A stretch of 43,339 bases of DNA, from contig CAZMCC010000019.1 in NCBI GenBank assembly GCA_964564695.1, forward strand, positions 1 to 43,339. Direction: 5' to 3'. The DNA is from CAZMCC01 sp964564695. GTDB taxonomy: Bacteria; Planctomycetota; Phycisphaerae; Phycisphaerales; UBA1924. Of this stretch, positions 16,342-25,035 are shown one piece after another. A model generated the notes under the pieces. That model saw only the letters and a list, made by a program, of their open reading frames with translations, was not told the origin of the DNA and searched no databases. The position numbers and the translations under genes were made by a program. Within the stretch, counting starts at the first letter, position 1; the number at the start of each line of letters is the position of its first letter.

Positions 16342-17127
16342 ATGATGACGACGTGTGCATCGGCGTACCCGTTCACGCTGCGCGGCCGGTGCGTCCGCTT
16401 CGCGGGCGGGGGCGTGCTGCTGTTCGCCAGTGCGGCCTGGGCCCAGCCCAATCTGGTCTCCAACGGGAGCTTTGAGACCCCCGCGATCGGAGCGCCGCTC
16501 CAGCGATACTTTGCACCCAGCGGCGCGATCAGCGCCTGGCAGATTTCGCAGGGGTCCGTCGACCTGTGCAGCTCGGCGCTCTGGCAGCAGATCCACGGCA
16601 ACAACAGCCTCGACATCGACGGCGCCGCCGGCATCCCCGGCGGGCACATCTCAACAACCCTCCAGACCACACCCGGCGCCTGTTACGAGGTGCACTTCGC
16701 GATCGCGGGAAACCCCGCCGCGGCCCCCACGATCAAGACCATCGAGCTCGGCGCGGCCGGGCAGTCCCAGGTGTTCACGTTCGACATCTCGGGGCGTTCG
16801 TACCAGGACATGGGCTGGCGCCAGGAGTCTTGGGCCTTTACCGCCGTCGGAACGACGACGACCCTCTATTTTCACAGCCTGACGAACCCCGTGGGATTCG
16901 GCGCCGTCGTCGACGACGTGCGGGTGTTCGCGCTCCTGGCCGCGGACTTCAACGGCGACGGCATCGTCAACTCGACCGACGTGTCGTTCTTCATCAACGA
17001 ATGGTTCAGCGACCAGGTGAAGGGCGGTCTCACCACCGACTGGGACGGCAACGGCATCGTCAACTCGACCGACGTGTCATCCTTCATCAACTCGTGGTTC
17101 GAGGACATCCTGCAGACCTGCGACTGA
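16342..17127 (+). CDS. Secreted DUF642-like protein with GC-type dockerin
   Basis: An exported protein of 261 residues. The ATG at 16342 has GGGAG about 9 nt upstream. After a signal peptide (GGGVLLFASAAWAQ) the mature start NLVSNGSFETP and later features (SLDIDGAAGIPGGHISTTL, GFGAVVDDVRVF) fit the DUF642/choice-of-anchor beta-sandwich seen in surface proteins. The C-terminus is a GC-type dockerin with two calcium loops, DFNGDGIVNSTDVSFFI and DWDGNGIVNSTDVSSFI, ending QTCD. The two halves share an almost identical DNA stretch (about 16967-16995 and 17047-17075), showing recent duplication. The role is probably cell-surface attachment or polysaccharide interaction, by inference. The 240-bp gap upstream holds no other gene I can support. 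Confidence 0.85.
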   Translation: MMTTCASAYPFTLRGRCVRFAGGGVLLFASAAWAQPNLVSNGSFETPAIGAPLQRYFAPSGAISAWQISQGSVDLCSSALWQQIHGNNSLDIDGAAGIPGGHISTTLQTTPGACYEVHFAIAGNPAAAPTIKTIELGAAGQSQVFTFDISGRSYQDMGWRQESWAFTAVGTTTTLYFHSLTNPVGFGAVVDDVRVFALLAADFNGDGIVNSTDVSFFINEWFSDQVKGGLTTDWDGNGIVNSTDVSSFINSWFEDILQTCD

Positions 17128-17145
17128 ATAACGGGCCGTCCCGGC

Positions 17146-18465
17146 TCACCCCTCCTGCGTCCACCGGAACAGCCGCGCCCCCAGCACGAAGCTCGCGATC
17201 CCCATCCCGCACAGCACCGCGCAGGGGAGCAGCATCTCAGCGGGCTTGAAGTCGCGCCACAGCGCCCCCTCGAGCGCCAGAATGCTCCACCGAACCGGGC
17301 TCACCACGCTCACCGATTGCATCCAGGGCGGCATGAACAGCAGCGGGATCATCCCGCCGCCGAGCATCGCCAGCACCAGCAGCACCGCCCACCCCAGGTT
17401 CCCCGACGAATCGCTCCGCCCGCCCAGCACCGCCAACCCCATCATGATCCCGACGAAGCACACGCCCACGGACGCCACCACGGGGACCAGCAGAAGCGGC
17501 GACGCCGGTCGAACGCCGAACCCCACCGCCGCCACGATCAGCAGCACCGTGCACACCGAGCACACCGCGAGGAAGCACGCCAGGGCCTTGCCCGCGACGA
17601 TCCCCCAGCGCGGCAGCGGGGCCGCCCGCAGGCGCAGCAGCGTCCCCCGCGTGCGCTCCAGGCTCAGCGTCACCGCGAAGCCGTAGGCGCACCCCATGAT
17701 GCCCCAGACGATCCCTTGCGGGAACGTGATCGCAAAGGCGTTCTCGGGACCCTCGCGCTTGCGCACGACGGGGAAGTTCTCAATGCGGACCGGGGAGAAC
17801 TCCGCGCCCGGGCCCGCTCCGCCCTCGGCGGCGTTTGTTCCGCCCGCACTCTCCGCGGGCTTCGCCGCTGGCGCCCGGTTCACGAAGGTCTGCAGGCTCC
17901 CGAAGAACACCTCGAACACGGCCTTGTCCGCCAGGCTCAGGTCGTCGGCCTTGCGGATCGACTCGAGGGCCGCCTCGGTCTGGCGCTTCACCGTCGCCGG
18001 GTCGCTGAACGACTTGGTGAACCCACTGAACGCGTACTTCGTGAGCAGCCCCTGCAGCATCCCCGCCTCGGCCTTGCGCGACGGGTCGACGCCCAGCTCG
18101 ATCGTCGCGGGATCGCCCGCGAACGGGTTGTCCTTGCGCACGCCGAAACCTTTGGGGAGCACGACCGCCGCCGTCGCCGCGCCCGTGCGAACCAGTTCCG
18201 CCGCCCCGTCGCGCGAGTCGGCGGTCGATACCGCCAGCTCCTCGGCCTTGCTCAGGTCCGCCGCGAACGCGCGCGACTGCTCGCTCGCGTCCTCGTCGAC
18301 GACCACGACCTTGATGCCCCGCGGCCCGCTCTCCCCGCCGCTCGACATCACCCCGCCGAAGAAGATCGCCACGATCAGCGGGAAGATGAACGAAAAGAAG
18401 AACCCCAGCTTGTCCCGCAGGAGCAGCCGGAGGTCCTTCATCGCCATGGCCCATGCGGCGTCCAT
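17146..18465 (-). CDS. ABC-2 type transporter permease
   Basis: The membrane subunit of an ABC exporter, 439 residues. The N-terminus has the typical ALKDLRLLLRDK-like start followed by a helix (FFFSFIFPLIVAIFFGG). Next is a soluble loop of about 200 residues facing outward, then five membrane helices in the C-terminal half, the ABC-2/NatB-like layout. It starts 15 nt after the stop of the ATPase gene, so the two form an operon. A second Met at 18447 is possible. The substrate cannot be told; relatives export drugs, sodium or polymers. Confidence 0.87.
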   Translation of the reverse strand: MDAAWAMAMKDLRLLLRDKLGFFFSFIFPLIVAIFFGGVMSSGGESGPRGIKVVVVDEDASEQSRAFAADLSKAEELAVSTADSRDGAAELVRTGAATAAVVLPKGFGVRKDNPFAGDPATIELGVDPSRKAEAGMLQGLLTKYAFSGFTKSFSDPATVKRQTEAALESIRKADDLSLADKAVFEVFFGSLQTFVNRAPAAKPAESAGGTNAAEGGAGPGAEFSPVRIENFPVVRKREGPENAFAITFPQGIVWGIMGCAYGFAVTLSLERTRGTLLRLRAAPLPRWGIVAGKALACFLAVCSVCTVLLIVAAVGFGVRPASPLLLVPVVASVGVCFVGIMMGLAVLGGRSDSSGNLGWAVLLVLAMLGGGMIPLLFMPPWMQSVSVVSPVRWSILALEGALWRDFKPAEMLLPCAVLCGMGIASFVLGARLFRWTQEG

Positions 18466-18480
18466 GTGGGGGTGGGGGGG

Positions 18481-19359
18481 TTAGTCCCGAAGGCTCCTTC
18501 CCGTCAGGTGCAGGAACACCGTCTCGAGGCTCGGGCGGTCGATCCGCACCCCCACCACCGTGCCCGACGAGAGGCGAGTCGTCAGCGCCGCGATCGGGTC
18601 GCTTGTCGCGAACTGCTCCTCACGCGGCTCGGCGCCGGGTGTGGGGGGGCTTTCTGTGGACGCGTGGTGCACGGTCACCGTCGATTCACCGCCGTGCTGC
18701 GCGATGAGCTCGTCGACGCGTCCGATCGCCAGCAGCTTGCCGTGGTCGATGATCGCGACGCGGTCGCACAGGCGCTGGGCTTCTTCCATGTAGTGGGTGG
18801 TGTAGACGATGGTCCGCCCGCGGTCGCGCAGAGACCGGACGATGTCGAGGATCGCGTTGCGGCTCTGCGGGTCCACGCCCGCGGTCGGCTCGTCGAGCAG
18901 GATCAGCGGCGGGTCGTGCATCATCGCGACCGCGAGGTTGATCCGGCGCTTCATGCCCCCCGAGTACGTCTCGATCCGCGAGTCGGCCCGATCCGCGAGC
19001 CCCACGAGCTCGAGCAGCTCGTCGGCGCGTTTGCGCCGGTTCGGGCGCGGCACGCCGTGGATCCGTCCGAAGAACTCGAGGTTCTCCCGGGCCGTGAGCG
19101 CGTCGTACAGGGCCAGTGTCTGCGGCGCCACGCCGATCTGGGCCCGCACCCGCGCCAGCAGCGGCGACCCGTGGCCGCCGAGGTCGACCGCTCCCGCGTC
19201 GGGCGAGAGCAGCCCGACGGCGATCGAGATGGTGGTGGTCTTGCCCGCCCCGTTGGGCCCGAGGAACCCGAAGACCTCACCGGCGTTGACGCTCAGCGAC
19301 AGGCCGTCGACGGCGACGGTCGAGCCAAAGGCCTTGCGGATGCCCGTGAGCGTCAACAC
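18481..19359 (-). CDS. ABC transporter ATPase (ABC-2/NatA type)
   Basis: The cytoplasmic ATPase partner of the ABC-2 permease just downstream. Walker A is GPNGAGKTT (about 35-43), the Q-loop is APQTLALYD, the signature is YSGGMKRR, and Walker B is LILLDEPTAGVD, followed by the H-loop YTTHYMEE. I choose GTG 19359 (VLTLTGIRKAFG), the usual domain start; TTG at 19356 is an alternative. The frame continues upstream to 19515 but that part lies in a family B repeat and overlaps the preceding gene. Near the C-terminus a Pro-rich loop (ESPPTPGAEPREEQ) is encoded by a run of C. Confidence 0.9.
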   Translation of the reverse strand: MLTLTGIRKAFGSTVAVDGLSLSVNAGEVFGFLGPNGAGKTTTISIAVGLLSPDAGAVDLGGHGSPLLARVRAQIGVAPQTLALYDALTARENLEFFGRIHGVPRPNRRKRADELLELVGLADRADSRIETYSGGMKRRINLAVAMMHDPPLILLDEPTAGVDPQSRNAILDIVRSLRDRGRTIVYTTHYMEEAQRLCDRVAIIDHGKLLAIGRVDELIAQHGGESTVTVHHASTESPPTPGAEPREEQFATSDPIAALTTRLSSGTVVGVRIDRPSLETVFLHLTGRSLRD

Positions 19360-19378
19360 GCGGCGGAGTGTATCGGAA

Positions 19379-19453
19379 CCGAGCCTCCCGCGCAAGCGGG
19401 AGGTCTTGTGTGGCCCGGACGTCCAACACCTCCCGCTCGCGCGGGAGGCTCTG
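19379..19453. repeat. Family B bipartite palindromic repeat
   Basis: CCGAGCCTCCCGCGCAAGCG runs into CGGGAGGT; the right half, ACCTCCCGCTCGCGCGGGAGG, is its inverse. Each half is also a hairpin. It starts one base after the stop codon of the exported 519-residue protein. The second copy is at 23784-23861, and both carry ACGTCC between the halves. Confidence 0.85.
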
Positions 19454-19454
19454 A

Positions 19455-21014
19455 TCACTTCAGCAGACCCTGCTGCGTGAGGTACTGCCTGACGAGGCTG
19501 AACCGTGGAGGCCACAGCAGCACGTCGCCCTCGCCGTACTCCGGGTTGGCCTGCGTCGCGTCGTGCACCCGGCCGGCGTCCTGGTCGGGCCCGGCGGAGT
19601 AGACCACGAACTGGTCCGACCCGAGCTTGACCGAGAAGTTGGGGTACTGCGGGACCTGGAAGATGCGGATCTCGTGCGGCTGCCCGCCGGAGCCGCCCTC
19701 GTCGCGGACCGGCACGAAGAAGCTCAGCCGCTTCTTCAGCGGCAGGTACGGGTCGGGCTCGATATCGGCCACGAAGGCGGGGCGGATCGAGGTGAAGTCC
19801 GGCGGCATCACTTTGTGCTTCAGCACGTACGCCTGCACGCCCAGGGACATGCGAGTGCCGGCGGCCTCGGCCCGCAGCTTCTGGCGAGCGTCGAACAGCA
19901 CCGGCAAGCGCCGGAGCACCGGTCCAACCGAGCTGAACCCCAATTTCCCCGCCACGCTGCGGGCCAGGTCGGTCGGGCGGCTCATGTACGGATCAAACTC
20001 GTCCAGGCTCCACCGCTTCATGAAGTCGTTCGACACGTCCTCGATCGTCTTCTTCGTGTCGCCGGCGCCCTTGTGCTGGGCGGCGACCCGCTCCCAGTAC
20101 CCCGCCTCCGAGAACAGGCGCAAGGGGCGCGGGCCCGCCGCCACCCGCGCCATCGTCGACGCGAACGTCGTCGTGTTGACTTTCCCGTTCGGCAGGAAGA
20201 CCTTGGCCGCGAGCTGCTGGCCCGCGATCCGCTCGAAATCGGGGAAGCTGATCCGCTCGATGGCGAGAAGGTCCTTCTCGCCGATCGCCTTGATCGTGTC
20301 CCGCAGGACGTCGGGAGTCAGCTTGGGAGCCTCGAGGCGCGAGTCGCGGTACGCCACGTCACGCATCATCTCGAGCATGACCGCCATGCTCGCCATTCCG
20401 AACGACTTCTCGTACGCCGAGGGGCGATCCGCGATCTGGCGACAGAAGAACAGTCCGTTGGTGAGCACCTTCAGCGCGTCGGCGGGCTTGCCCTCGGCCA
20501 GCAGCCGGTTCGCCTCGACCTTCAAGAGGTCCGTCGCGTCGCCGACCTTGTCGAGGTAGTCAAACTTCGCCGCCGCCAGCGTCGGAGGGTCGCCCAGTTC
20601 GATGTACATCCCGTCCATCACCAGGTCGGTCGGAACGCCCTCGACGCCGTATGGCAGCCCGAAGATCATGCGCGACTGGTACGCGTTCTTCTCGGTCACC
20701 TTCGCGATCGCGTCGATCACGGCCCGCTGGGCGGGCTTGTTGGCCCATTCGAGGTGCCCGGGCCAGTCGCCGGCGGTGTGGTCGTGGACGATCGCGTCCT
20801 CGGTCCCCTTGAACGCCGGGGGGAGCGGGTCCATCTTCGCGATCAGCGGCAGGACGATCAGGTCGCTCCGCCGCTCGTCGGGGACCTTGCCCACCAGCGC
20901 GTTGGCCTTGTCGACGTACTCGTCGGCCCGGGCCGCGGGCGACGCGGCGAGGGCCAGCACCAGCGCAATAGCCGTCGAAACGAATACAGACTGAACAGTG
21001 ACGAGTCGCCGCAT
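19455..21014 (-). CDS. Exported protein of unknown function
   Basis: I do not recognise a family. The ATG at 21014 is preferred over the one at 21032 because GGAG lies 8 nt upstream. It gives 519 residues with a clear signal peptide (VFVSTAIALVLALAASPAARADE). The mature part is mostly helical, with LLAEGKPADALKVLTNGLFF resembling a TPR unit. The C-terminal 60 residues (DQFVVYSAGPDQDAG ... GDVLLWPP) resemble the end of type II pseudopilin-like proteins, a common planctomycete feature. It lies upstream of, and in the same direction as, the ABC exporter genes, separated from them by a hairpin repeat. Confidence 0.7.
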   Translation of the reverse strand: MRRLVTVQSVFVSTAIALVLALAASPAARADEYVDKANALVGKVPDERRSDLIVLPLIAKMDPLPPAFKGTEDAIVHDHTAGDWPGHLEWANKPAQRAVIDAIAKVTEKNAYQSRMIFGLPYGVEGVPTDLVMDGMYIELGDPPTLAAAKFDYLDKVGDATDLLKVEANRLLAEGKPADALKVLTNGLFFCRQIADRPSAYEKSFGMASMAVMLEMMRDVAYRDSRLEAPKLTPDVLRDTIKAIGEKDLLAIERISFPDFERIAGQQLAAKVFLPNGKVNTTTFASTMARVAAGPRPLRLFSEAGYWERVAAQHKGAGDTKKTIEDVSNDFMKRWSLDEFDPYMSRPTDLARSVAGKLGFSSVGPVLRRLPVLFDARQKLRAEAAGTRMSLGVQAYVLKHKVMPPDFTSIRPAFVADIEPDPYLPLKKRLSFFVPVRDEGGSGGQPHEIRIFQVPQYPNFSVKLGSDQFVVYSAGPDQDAGRVHDATQANPEYGEGDVLLWPPRFSLVRQYLTQQGLLK

Positions 21015-21346
21015 GGTGGGAGCTCCGAACATGGCGGACCGGAAGAGTCGGACCCTTGTAACGGTCCGTGCGGCCGGAGTTTAGCCGATCTGCCCGCCCC
21101 GCGCGGCCAGCGGCCGCCCCGACCCGGCCGGTTCGGACGGAGTTTGCGGGCGAATCAACGCCACCCCCAAATCCCGGTCGTGTTTCATTCCGCACCACAT
21201 CGCGGGTTCATGCGCTCTCGGGATACTCACGGACCGCGATGGAAGTCATCAAGCACAAAGTCCGCTCGCCCCTCGCCGCTGTCCCCGCCCTCGCGGGGCG
21301 CCCGGCGTCCGCGGTCTCACGAAACTCCGCCTCACTGAACGCGGCC
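21015..21346. other. 332-bp gap without a recognisable gene
   Basis: It should contain the promoter of the exported protein on the minus strand. Several open frames cross it, but none has a credible start, ribosome-binding site or recognisable protein. I see no hairpin repeat of the lettered families here. Confidence 0.5.
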
Positions 21347-22285
21347 TCACTGATCCTTGAGCATCTTGAGTTCGTCCCGCAGGATCGCGGCGAGCTCGTA
21401 GTTCTCTTTGGCGATCGCGTCGGCGAGGCGGCGCTTGAGCTCGGTCGTCTGGCTGACCGGCAGTTTGGGCGAGAGCGCGTCGCGCATGGACCGCAGCGCC
21501 TGAACCTCCGGGCTGGCCTCGAAGGCCTCGGTGAGCAGCGCCGCGTCCTCGACGCCCGGTTCGCCCGAGGCGCCGTCGAGCCCGCCTTCGCTCTCACCCT
21601 CGGAGCCGTCCCCGGCGTCGCCGGTGTGAAGACGGGCAAAGTGAGCCTTGAGCGCCTCGAGCCCCTGGTCAATCGCGAACACCGCCGCCTTGGGCTCGTT
21701 GTCGCGAACCGCCTGGCTCGCCAGCGCCCGCGTCCGCATCATCGTGATGTACGGGCGGAACTGCTCGAGAACCCGCTTGTCGTCGGGGTTCTCGGCGTGC
21801 GTGGAGCACAGGTCGAGCACCCGCAGGTTGCGGGTCGTGTCGCGCACGACGCGGTCGAAGTCCTCCAGCACCGTCAGGCAGACGTACCGGTGGTAGTACT
21901 GCACCGCCTCCTCGCGGAGGTCGCGGCACTCCTCGGGAGTCAGGACAAAGCCTTCGGGCGACCCTTCGCGGGCCTCGTGCTCGTCGAGGCGCGACTCGTG
22001 GTGCTCGAGCATGCTCTCGCGCCCGAGGGGCCGCGTCCCGTCTGGACGACCGTCCAGGACCATCTGCAGAACGCCCAGGTCAACACGCAGCTGCACCCGC
22101 GGCTCGCCGTCGTCGCCCTGGATCAGGCGCACGGAGATCTGGCCGGGCTCGTACGGCCATTCGGTCAGAAATTTGCTCAGGTCGCTGGTGCTCAAGGCGG
22201 GCGGCTCCACATGGTGGGAGGCGGGGTGGTGGGAGGCGGGTTTGTGGGCCCGCTTCTTGAAGACTATACGAATCCAAAGGCCCAT
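21347..22285 (-). CDS. UvrB/UvrC (UVR) motif protein
   Basis: The C-terminal LKRRLADAIAKENYELAAILRDELKML matches the UVR motif, a helical hairpin found in UvrB, UvrC, McsA and Clp ATPases that mediates protein contact. The rest of the 312 residues has a conserved-looking N-terminus (LSKFLTEWPYEPGQISVRLI), a central helical part (EAVQYYHRYVCLTVLEDFDRVVRDTTRNLRVLDLC) and an acidic Gly/Ser linker near 235-250. The CxxC zinc fingers of McsA are absent. The start is uncertain: ATG 22285 gives the longest form; GTG 22210 (VEPPALSTSDLSKFL) would trim a His-rich tail. The function may be stress-protein regulation, as for McsA, but this is inference. Confidence 0.7.
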   Translation of the reverse strand: MGLWIRIVFKKRAHKPASHHPASHHVEPPALSTSDLSKFLTEWPYEPGQISVRLIQGDDGEPRVQLRVDLGVLQMVLDGRPDGTRPLGRESMLEHHESRLDEHEAREGSPEGFVLTPEECRDLREEAVQYYHRYVCLTVLEDFDRVVRDTTRNLRVLDLCSTHAENPDDKRVLEQFRPYITMMRTRALASQAVRDNEPKAAVFAIDQGLEALKAHFARLHTGDAGDGSEGESEGGLDGASGEPGVEDAALLTEAFEASPEVQALRSMRDALSPKLPVSQTTELKRRLADAIAKENYELAAILRDELKMLKDQ

Positions 22286-22548
22286 CCGATCGCGCCGACC
22301 GCCGTGTTGTCGCGTCCGGTTGGGCCGGTAAACAAGCCTCGGTCCCGTACGGAGTTATCGGCAGGGAATTGGCTGGTTGTAACGGTCCCGACCGGTCGTT
22401 GGCGGTCGGGTCGCCGGGGGGCTTCACCCCGGCTCAAGGGGGCAAGCGGCCCCGACGATGCAACCGCCGGCAATCCTCCCGCGAACGGTGTTGAGTCGCT
22501 GGTTCTGTCTGACCGGCGCACGTTCCGCGGCGGTTCTCGCCAACGCAG

Positions 22549-23625
22549 GTGGGCACAACAGTGCGTTCAGTGAAACCCCCCCGAACCCCGGCCAGGGCGG
22601 AGTTGCAGACCGGTCTGCAGCTTTATCTCCGGCAGATCAACGAGACTCCCCTGCTCACCGCTGAGCAGGAGAAGACTCTTGGCTGGGCCATCATCAACGA
22701 CAACTGCCCGGCGGCCCGCGAACGCATGATTCGCGCCAACCTGCGGCTTGTCGTCTCCATCGCCAAAAATTACGTCAATCGCGGGCTCAGCCTGCAAGAT
22801 TTGATCGAGGAAGGCAATGTAGGGTTGATGCGAGCGGTCGAAGGCTTCGACCCCGCTCAGGGTGCGCGCTTCAGCACTTACGCGAGCTGGTGGATCAAGC
22901 AGGCCATCAAGCGCGCCCTCATCAACGCCGTGCAGCCGATTCATGTCCCCGCGTACATGGTCGAGCTCATCGCCCGCTGGAAGCAGGCCAGCCAGAAGCT
23001 CGAGAACGAGCTCGGCCGCCCGCCGAGCCTGCAGGAGCTCGCCGAAGAGACCAAGCTCCCCCTCAAGAAACTCCGGATCGTCAAGCGCGCCGTGAAGGCC
23101 TTCCGCGCTCCCTCGCAGGCCCCGCTGGACGAGGACGGCAAGCAGATGAACCTCGGCGAGCTCATCGCCGACGAACGGGCCGCGTCCCCCGACGACCTCT
23201 CGCTCCGCGACGACGAGCTGCGGACCATCCGCCGCCTCCTCGACGCGATCGATGAGCGCGAGGCCCGGATCCTCCGCCTCCGCTTCGGCCTCGACGGCCA
23301 GGAGCCGCTGACCCTCAAGCAGATCGCCGTCGAGATCGGCATCTCGCGCGAGCGCGTCCGCCAGATCGCCGACGAGGCGCTCCGCAAGCTCAACGCCCAG
23401 GTCAACGACGACCGTCCCAGCCGCTTCTTCAGCTCCGTCCGCGACGACGGCGCCGAGGGCGAGCAGCCCGCGCGTCGCCGCCGCCGGCGTACCGCTACCG
23501 AGGGCTCTTCCCCCGCGCTCGATCACGAGATCGACGCCCGCGACGCACTCGACCCCCACCACAACCACACCTCGGGCCGCTCGCTCGGCCCGATCGACGA
23601 ACATCCGACCCGCGCCGCCGGCTGA
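22549..23625 (+). CDS. RNA polymerase sigma factor, RpoD/SigA type
   Basis: A sigma-70 factor of 358 residues that directs RNA polymerase to promoters. Visible parts: region 1.2 (LQLYLRQINETPLLTAEQEK, about 23-42), region 2 (ANLRLVVSIAKNYVNRGLSLQDLIEEGN, GARFSTYASWWIKQAIKRAL), region 3 (ELGRPPSLQELAEETKL) and region 4 with the helix-turn-helix TLKQIAVEIGISRERVRQI. Region 1.1 is lacking. A charged tail of about 70 residues (RRRRRRTATEGSS, HHNHTSGRS) follows region 4. The GTG at 22549 is used; GTG 22561 is an alternative. The 263-bp divergent gap upstream has a small inverted repeat (CCGACC ... GGTCGG near 22389-22410). Confidence 0.92.
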   Translation: MGTTVRSVKPPRTPARAELQTGLQLYLRQINETPLLTAEQEKTLGWAIINDNCPAARERMIRANLRLVVSIAKNYVNRGLSLQDLIEEGNVGLMRAVEGFDPAQGARFSTYASWWIKQAIKRALINAVQPIHVPAYMVELIARWKQASQKLENELGRPPSLQELAEETKLPLKKLRIVKRAVKAFRAPSQAPLDEDGKQMNLGELIADERAASPDDLSLRDDELRTIRRLLDAIDEREARILRLRFGLDGQEPLTLKQIAVEIGISRERVRQIADEALRKLNAQVNDDRPSRFFSSVRDDGAEGEQPARRRRRRTATEGSSPALDHEIDARDALDPHHNHTSGRSLGPIDEHPTRAAG

Positions 23626-23783
23626 GGCCAATGGCCTTTGTCCCGGCGTCGCGGGCACCCGATCCCCACACGACCCCCACGCGAGCCTGTTCTCGCCCCC
23701 CGGGCCCATGTGTTCACGCCCTCCATCCAACGAGCCCGGCCCGCGGCGACAACCCGCGGGCCGAGTTCGCTTTTGGGCGGTCT

Positions 23784-23861
23784 GATCCGAGCCTCCCGCG
23801 CAAGCGGGAGGTGTTGGACGTCCGTACGCACTGACCTCCCGCTCGCGCGGAAGGCTCGGAT
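23784..23861. repeat. Family B bipartite palindromic repeat
   Basis: The second copy of the unit at 19379-19453, bounded by GATCCGAGCCTCCCGCG and its inverse ending AGGCTCGGAT. One mismatch (GGAAGG for GGGAGG) lies in the right arm. It fills most of the gap between the sigma factor gene and the next small gene. Confidence 0.85.
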
Positions 23862-23881
23862 GCCTGCAACGATCCGGGAGT

Positions 23882-24373
23882 ATGCCCGAGACCATCACCG
23901 TCGCCCACGCCGCCCTGTTCTTCCAGATCGTCACGTCGCTCTCGATCGCCGGCGGCCTCATCTACGGCGGCATCCAGTTCCGCGAGGCCCGCAAGGCCGC
24001 CCACGTCGCCAACTTCATCAAGCTCGTCGAGATGCAGATGGAGCTGCGCCGCATGCGCGTGGAGGACCCCCGGCTCGCGGCCGTCTATTCCCACGACATG
24101 ATCGGCCTGGAGAACGACGAGGACGTCCGCCAGTACTTCTTCAACCTGATGCAGCTCTCGCTGTTTGAGATCGCCTGGTACAGCCACAAGCTCGACCAGC
24201 TCCCCGACGACTACTACAACAGCTGGGTGAGCCGCATGCGCACCCTGCAGAGCGAGAAGTCGTACCAGAAGATGGTGCACAGCCCCTCGATGAAGATCCT
24301 GCACGACGAGTTCCAGCAGCTCGTCACGCAGATGCTCAAAGAGCACGAGGCGGCCGCCGCGGCGAATTCCTGA
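23882..24373 (+). CDS. Small membrane-anchored protein, function unknown
   Basis: A 163-residue protein with one N-terminal membrane helix (ALFFQIVTSLSIAGGLIYGGI, about 11-31). A long helical cytoplasmic part follows (KLVEMQMELRRMRVEDPRLA, QYFFNLMQLSLFEIAWYSHK), ending KEHEAAAAANS. The arrangement of one helix followed by FREARKAA resembles several uncharacterised bacterial families, but I cannot name one. The ATG at 23882 lies a few bases after CGGGAGT. It is flanked by repeats on both sides, so it is probably transcribed alone. Confidence 0.7.
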   Translation: MPETITVAHAALFFQIVTSLSIAGGLIYGGIQFREARKAAHVANFIKLVEMQMELRRMRVEDPRLAAVYSHDMIGLENDEDVRQYFFNLMQLSLFEIAWYSHKLDQLPDDYYNSWVSRMRTLQSEKSYQKMVHSPSMKILHDEFQQLVTQMLKEHEAAAAANS

Positions 24374-24374
24374 G

Positions 24375-24506
24375 TCTGAACGAGCCGTGAGCGCAAGCTC
24401 ACGGTGAACGCTCCGCATTTCTCAAGTACGGTCGCTTGCTCTTCACCGTTGAAGGTGAGCGCTCCGGTTCACCCTCGTCATCCCCGCCTCCCACCGTTCA
24501 CCGTGA
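24375..24506. repeat. Family E palindromic repeat
   Basis: CTGAACGAGCCGTGAGCGC opens a hairpin (CCGTGAGCGCAAGCTCACGG) directly after the stop codon at 24373. Related CTTCACCGTTGAAGGTGAGC and GTTCACCGTGAG segments follow. It is less regular than the copy at 12101. Confidence 0.6.
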
Positions 24507-24507
24507 G

Positions 24508-24538
24508 GGGTGCCCCGGCGGAACTCTGTCCGCCGGGC
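24508..24538. repeat. Family C half-unit
   Basis: GGGTGCCCCGGCGGAACTC and CCGCCGGGC match the left half of the unit at 9504 with one change in the arm. It ends two bases before the stop codon of the minus-strand zinc-ribbon gene. Confidence 0.7.
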
Positions 24539-24540
24539 TC

Positions 24541-25014
24541 TCAGCCAATGTTGCCGCCACATTCAGGGCACTGCCCGCTGGTCAGGGTGGATACGTCATA
24601 CCCACACGCCGGGCACACCCCGGCCCCGCGCCGCTTGCGAAAAGGCCGCAAGCAAACCGTCACCACCGCCGCCGCAGACCCGAGCATCCAGAGAGGAATG
24701 AACAGGTTCCTCAGCCCCCCCGTGCTGCGATAACTTTGCGGTACCAGCTTCGGCATCTCTGGCGCGAACACGATTTGCGCGGACGATGGCAGGACGCCAC
24801 CGTCATTGCCGTACTGCACGTCAATCCCACCACGCCCGAGCGCAATGACCACGATCTCTGCGCCGCCGGCTCCCTTGTGCCACTTCACGCCGGCGCAAAA
24901 GATCGAAAATACGATTGTCACCCCGATCGTCGCCGCTGCGACCATCAGCAGCGGCCGACGCCGCAATCGCGAATAAGAACACGAAGAACCCCGGATTTGC
25001 CCATCACTCTTCAC
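24541..25014 (-). CDS. Small membrane protein with C-terminal zinc ribbon
   Basis: A 157-residue protein of unknown role. It has an N-terminal helix (LLMVAAATIGVTIVFSIFCAG), an exported loop of about 60 residues and a second helix (LFIPLWMLGSAAAVVTVCL). It ends in a Cys4 zinc ribbon, CPACGYDVSTLTSGQCPECG, in the cytoplasm. The ribbon is of the kind in the protein at 1177-2505, but here it is at the C-terminus. The start is GTG 25014. The gene follows trxB on the same strand after 21 nt and could share its transcript. Confidence 0.7.
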   Translation of the reverse strand: MKSDGQIRGSSCSYSRLRRRPLLMVAAATIGVTIVFSIFCAGVKWHKGAGGAEIVVIALGRGGIDVQYGNDGGVLPSSAQIVFAPEMPKLVPQSYRSTGGLRNLFIPLWMLGSAAAVVTVCLRPFRKRRGAGVCPACGYDVSTLTSGQCPECGGNIG

Positions 25015-25035
25015 CGTCTCACCCCGCCCCGCGCC

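Noticed and set aside
23638..24168. A plus-strand frame of 176 residues overlapping the gene at 23882
   Set aside because: Its first half translates the family B repeat and its second half is an out-of-frame reading of the membrane-anchored protein.
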